A stretch of 15,032 bases of DNA from an uncultured Selenomonadaceae bacterium (GTDB lineage Bacteria; Bacillota; Negativicutes; Selenomonadales; Selenomonadaceae). Every line of letters begins with the position of its first letter. The first letter of the stretch is position 1. Of the stretch, positions 13,660 through 15,032 are shown one piece after another. A program made the translations under genes and the position numbers. Below the pieces are notes generated by a model that did not search any database, was not told where the DNA came from, and saw only the letters and a list, made by a program, of their open reading frames with translations. Location of the stretch: NCBI GenBank assembly GCA_905233965.1, contig CAJOFG010000001.1, positions 1 to 15,032 on the forward strand. The letters are read 5' to 3'.

Positions 13660-14898
13660 TTATTTTGCTTGCATAACTTTGGCATTTTCTGCGGCGGTAA
13701 GTCCGGGAGAAAATTTTTTCAACGCGGCGATCGTTTCGTCGAAAGAATTTGCTTTGACAATTTCGACGCGATGCCCCAAAAGTTTTTTCGCCTGCTTGAA
13801 AACCAAAACGTAATCCGGCGACGAAGAAATTAAAACGTAACTTGATGCCAAATCGGAATGAGCCGCGCCGACAATTTCTTCAAGCGACGGAGAATTTTCC
13901 GGCGAACCCGAAACCAAAATCGACGCGCCGGCATCTTGCAATTTTTGTGCCTCGTCGGAATTTTTCGCAACAGCCAACGCCGCGACACTCATCAGTGCAT
14001 CATGCGCCGGCAAAGTGTGAGTTTCGCTCATGTTTGTAATTTTCACCGTGCGGAGAGGTCCCCAGCCGAGTGCCCGGTCTAACGCATTACCGACCCGGTC
14101 GGTGTGCAAATGAATGTCAATTCCGCCGCTCAATTTTTCCACGATTGAAAAACTGCTCAAGTCTTTCATCTGCCGTTCGAGTTCCGGAATATTTGCTTTT
14201 GAATTTTCCACGCGGAGCCGGACGCAATACGGGCGAACCCGATCATTTTTCGGATCCGGCATATTTTTATGGATACCGAGTCCGAGCGACAAACTTACCG
14301 TCGGCGAAACAAAATTTCCGTCCAAACCTTTCAAACAGCCCTTCAAAAAAACGAACATGATATTTGCTCCGGCATCGTGAATACCGAATTTTTTTACCGC
14401 GTCCTCTCCGGTCAAAATTGCCGTGTTCAAAATTTCCGAAATTGATTTCCCGTCCCTCACGGCTCTGTATGCACCTTTCGCGACGGCTTTCGCAACGGTT
14501 ATGAATTGCGTTTCCAATTCGTCAGCCATAACTTTTTGCGAATATAAAATTCCGTATTGAAAAGCTTTCCCGAACTCCGAACCGGTCGCGTCATATTTTC
14601 CGACAAGCCCGACAGAAATTCCGCGAAACATTTGCGCGAGAACAACTCCGGCATTTCCGCGCGCACCGAAAACCGCAGCGGTTGCAACCCGCCGGGCAAG
14701 TCCGCCGATGTCGGTATCGTTCGATTCGGAGACCGGAAAAATCGCCGCGCCCATCGTCCGCAAAATGTGAGTTCCGGGAAGTGTGCCGGCTCCCGTCATC
14801 TGATTTATGTTTTCGTATTCGAGCAAAAATTCGCTGTAAGCTCCGGCGACCATTCTTTTAAAATCTCCGCCGGTTATGACTTCTTTGCTGCCCGACAT
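13660..14898 (-). CDS. Shortened DAK2/FakA (YloV)-like protein lacking the kinase metal motif
   Basis: This 412-aa protein resembles FakA/YloV, the ATP-binding subunit of fatty acid kinase, which works with a FakB/DegV lipid-binding partner. The N-terminal DAK2 (DhaL-like) domain, about 10-190, keeps GGDFKRMVAGA, FGARGNAGVVLAQMFRGI (77-94) and HDAGA (174-178). The middle domain, about 200-295, keeps C225 and the pair H263/H265 in IHLHT, the likely zinc residues of the FakA middle domain, plus the family-like ending WGPLRTVKITNM. The C-terminal part (about 296-412) is like the last FakA domain but ends early; FakA is usually about 550 aa. The main oddity is at 35-45: where FakA has NVFPVPDGDTGTNM this protein reads TGAGTLPGTHI, so the metal- and ATP-binding Asp residues are gone. 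It may be a non-kinase paralogue. AAAGGGGG (14906-14913) lies seven bases before the ATG. It is the first gene of the minus-strand run. Confidence 0.85.
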   Translation of the reverse strand: MSGSKEVITGGDFKRMVAGAYSEFLLEYENINQMTGAGTLPGTHILRTMGAAIFPVSESNDTDIGGLARRVATAAVFGARGNAGVVLAQMFRGISVGLVGKYDATGSEFGKAFQYGILYSQKVMADELETQFITVAKAVAKGAYRAVRDGKSISEILNTAILTGEDAVKKFGIHDAGANIMFVFLKGCLKGLDGNFVSPTVSLSLGLGIHKNMPDPKNDRVRPYCVRLRVENSKANIPELERQMKDLSSFSIVEKLSGGIDIHLHTDRVGNALDRALGWGPLRTVKITNMSETHTLPAHDALMSVAALAVAKNSDEAQKLQDAGASILVSGSPENSPSLEEIVGAAHSDLASSYVLISSSPDYVLVFKQAKKLLGHRVEIVKANSFDETIAALKKFSPGLTAAENAKVMQAK

Positions 14899-14997
14899 AT
14901 TAACGCCCCCTTTAGAGGAAGTAATTTTTTTGAAGGATTACATGAATAATTCGCGAAATAAATTGAATAACCTTTTTAAGTCAGAGGTGAAAAAATT
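14899..14997. promoter_or_regulatory. Divergent intergenic region with probable promoters for both directions
   Basis: This 99-bp A/T-rich gap separates the start of the nine-gene minus-strand run from a plus-strand gene, so it should hold the main promoter of the run and that of the right-hand gene. I cannot place -35/-10 boxes with confidence. Visible structure includes an 8-bp palindrome TTCGCGAA (14950-14957) and two direct copies of TGAATAA at 14943-14949 and 14964-14970. These are 21 bp apart, about two helical turns, on either side of the palindrome. This would suit a regulator binding one DNA face, but it is suggestive only. Confidence 0.45.
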
Positions 14998-15032
14998 ATG
15001 CCCCGAAAAAAAATTATCGCTGAAGATAAAAA
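14998..15032 (+). CDS. Start of a plus-strand gene, cut by the window edge
   Basis: An ATG at 14998 is preceded by GAGGTGA, with about seven bases of spacing, and opens a frame reading MPRKKIIAEDK up to the window end. The basic opening followed by an acidic residue resembles the start of many TetR/AcrR-type regulators, and the divergent position fits a regulator. Eleven codons are far too few to be sure. Only the presence of a translation start is well supported. Confidence 0.6.
   Translation, partial: MPRKKIIAEDK

Overview
The window looks chromosomal and of moderate G+C. It comes from a low-to-moderate G+C Firmicute, most likely a member of the Negativicutes (Selenomonas-like). The evidence for this is indirect: a LonB/LonC-type Lon protease lies directly downstream of rplI, a GH13-GH77 glycogen-debranching fusion and a SPINDLY/GT41 glycosyltransferase are present, a FakA/YloV relative is present, and the Shine-Dalgarno sites are strong GGAGG-type. 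No 16S or other taxonomic marker is in view, so the assignment is an inference.

Layout. At the left edge a small plus-strand gene (107-307, 66 aa, unknown function) ends in a strong rho-independent terminator (330-364). Everything from 409 to 14898 is one uninterrupted run of nine minus-strand genes with gaps of 6 to 40 bp. In order of transcription (right to left) they are: a shortened FakA/YloV-like DAK2 protein; a YcdX-type PHP metallophosphatase; a long-chain-type acyl-CoA synthetase; ribosomal protein L9; a LonB/LonC-type ATP-dependent protease; a very large protein with two complete TPR plus GT41 (O-GlcNAc-transferase/SPINDLY-like) modules; a GH13-GH77 fusion for alpha-glucan breakdown; a DUF2225 zinc-ribbon protein; and a pyridoxamine-phosphate-oxidase-like flavoprotein. 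At the right edge a new plus-strand gene starts at 14998, divergent from the run. Only its first 11 codons are in the window.

How the genes may work together. The spacing allows a single long transcript, but the contents are mixed: lipid handling (FakA-like, acyl-CoA synthetase), translation and proteolysis (L9, Lon), protein glycosylation (double GT41), and storage-glucan use (GH13-GH77). No mobile element, CRISPR array, tRNA or rRNA is visible.

Most notable points. (1) The FakA-like protein lacks the Asp-rich DGDTG metal/ATP motif of the kinase domain but keeps the probable zinc residues of the middle domain. (2) One polypeptide carries two complete GT41 catalytic domains. (3) The Lon protein has a charged C-terminal tail built from an 18-bp tandem repeat, giving a proline every six residues. 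None of these proves a new system. The FakA-like protein and the double glycosyltransferase are the best candidates for a second look.
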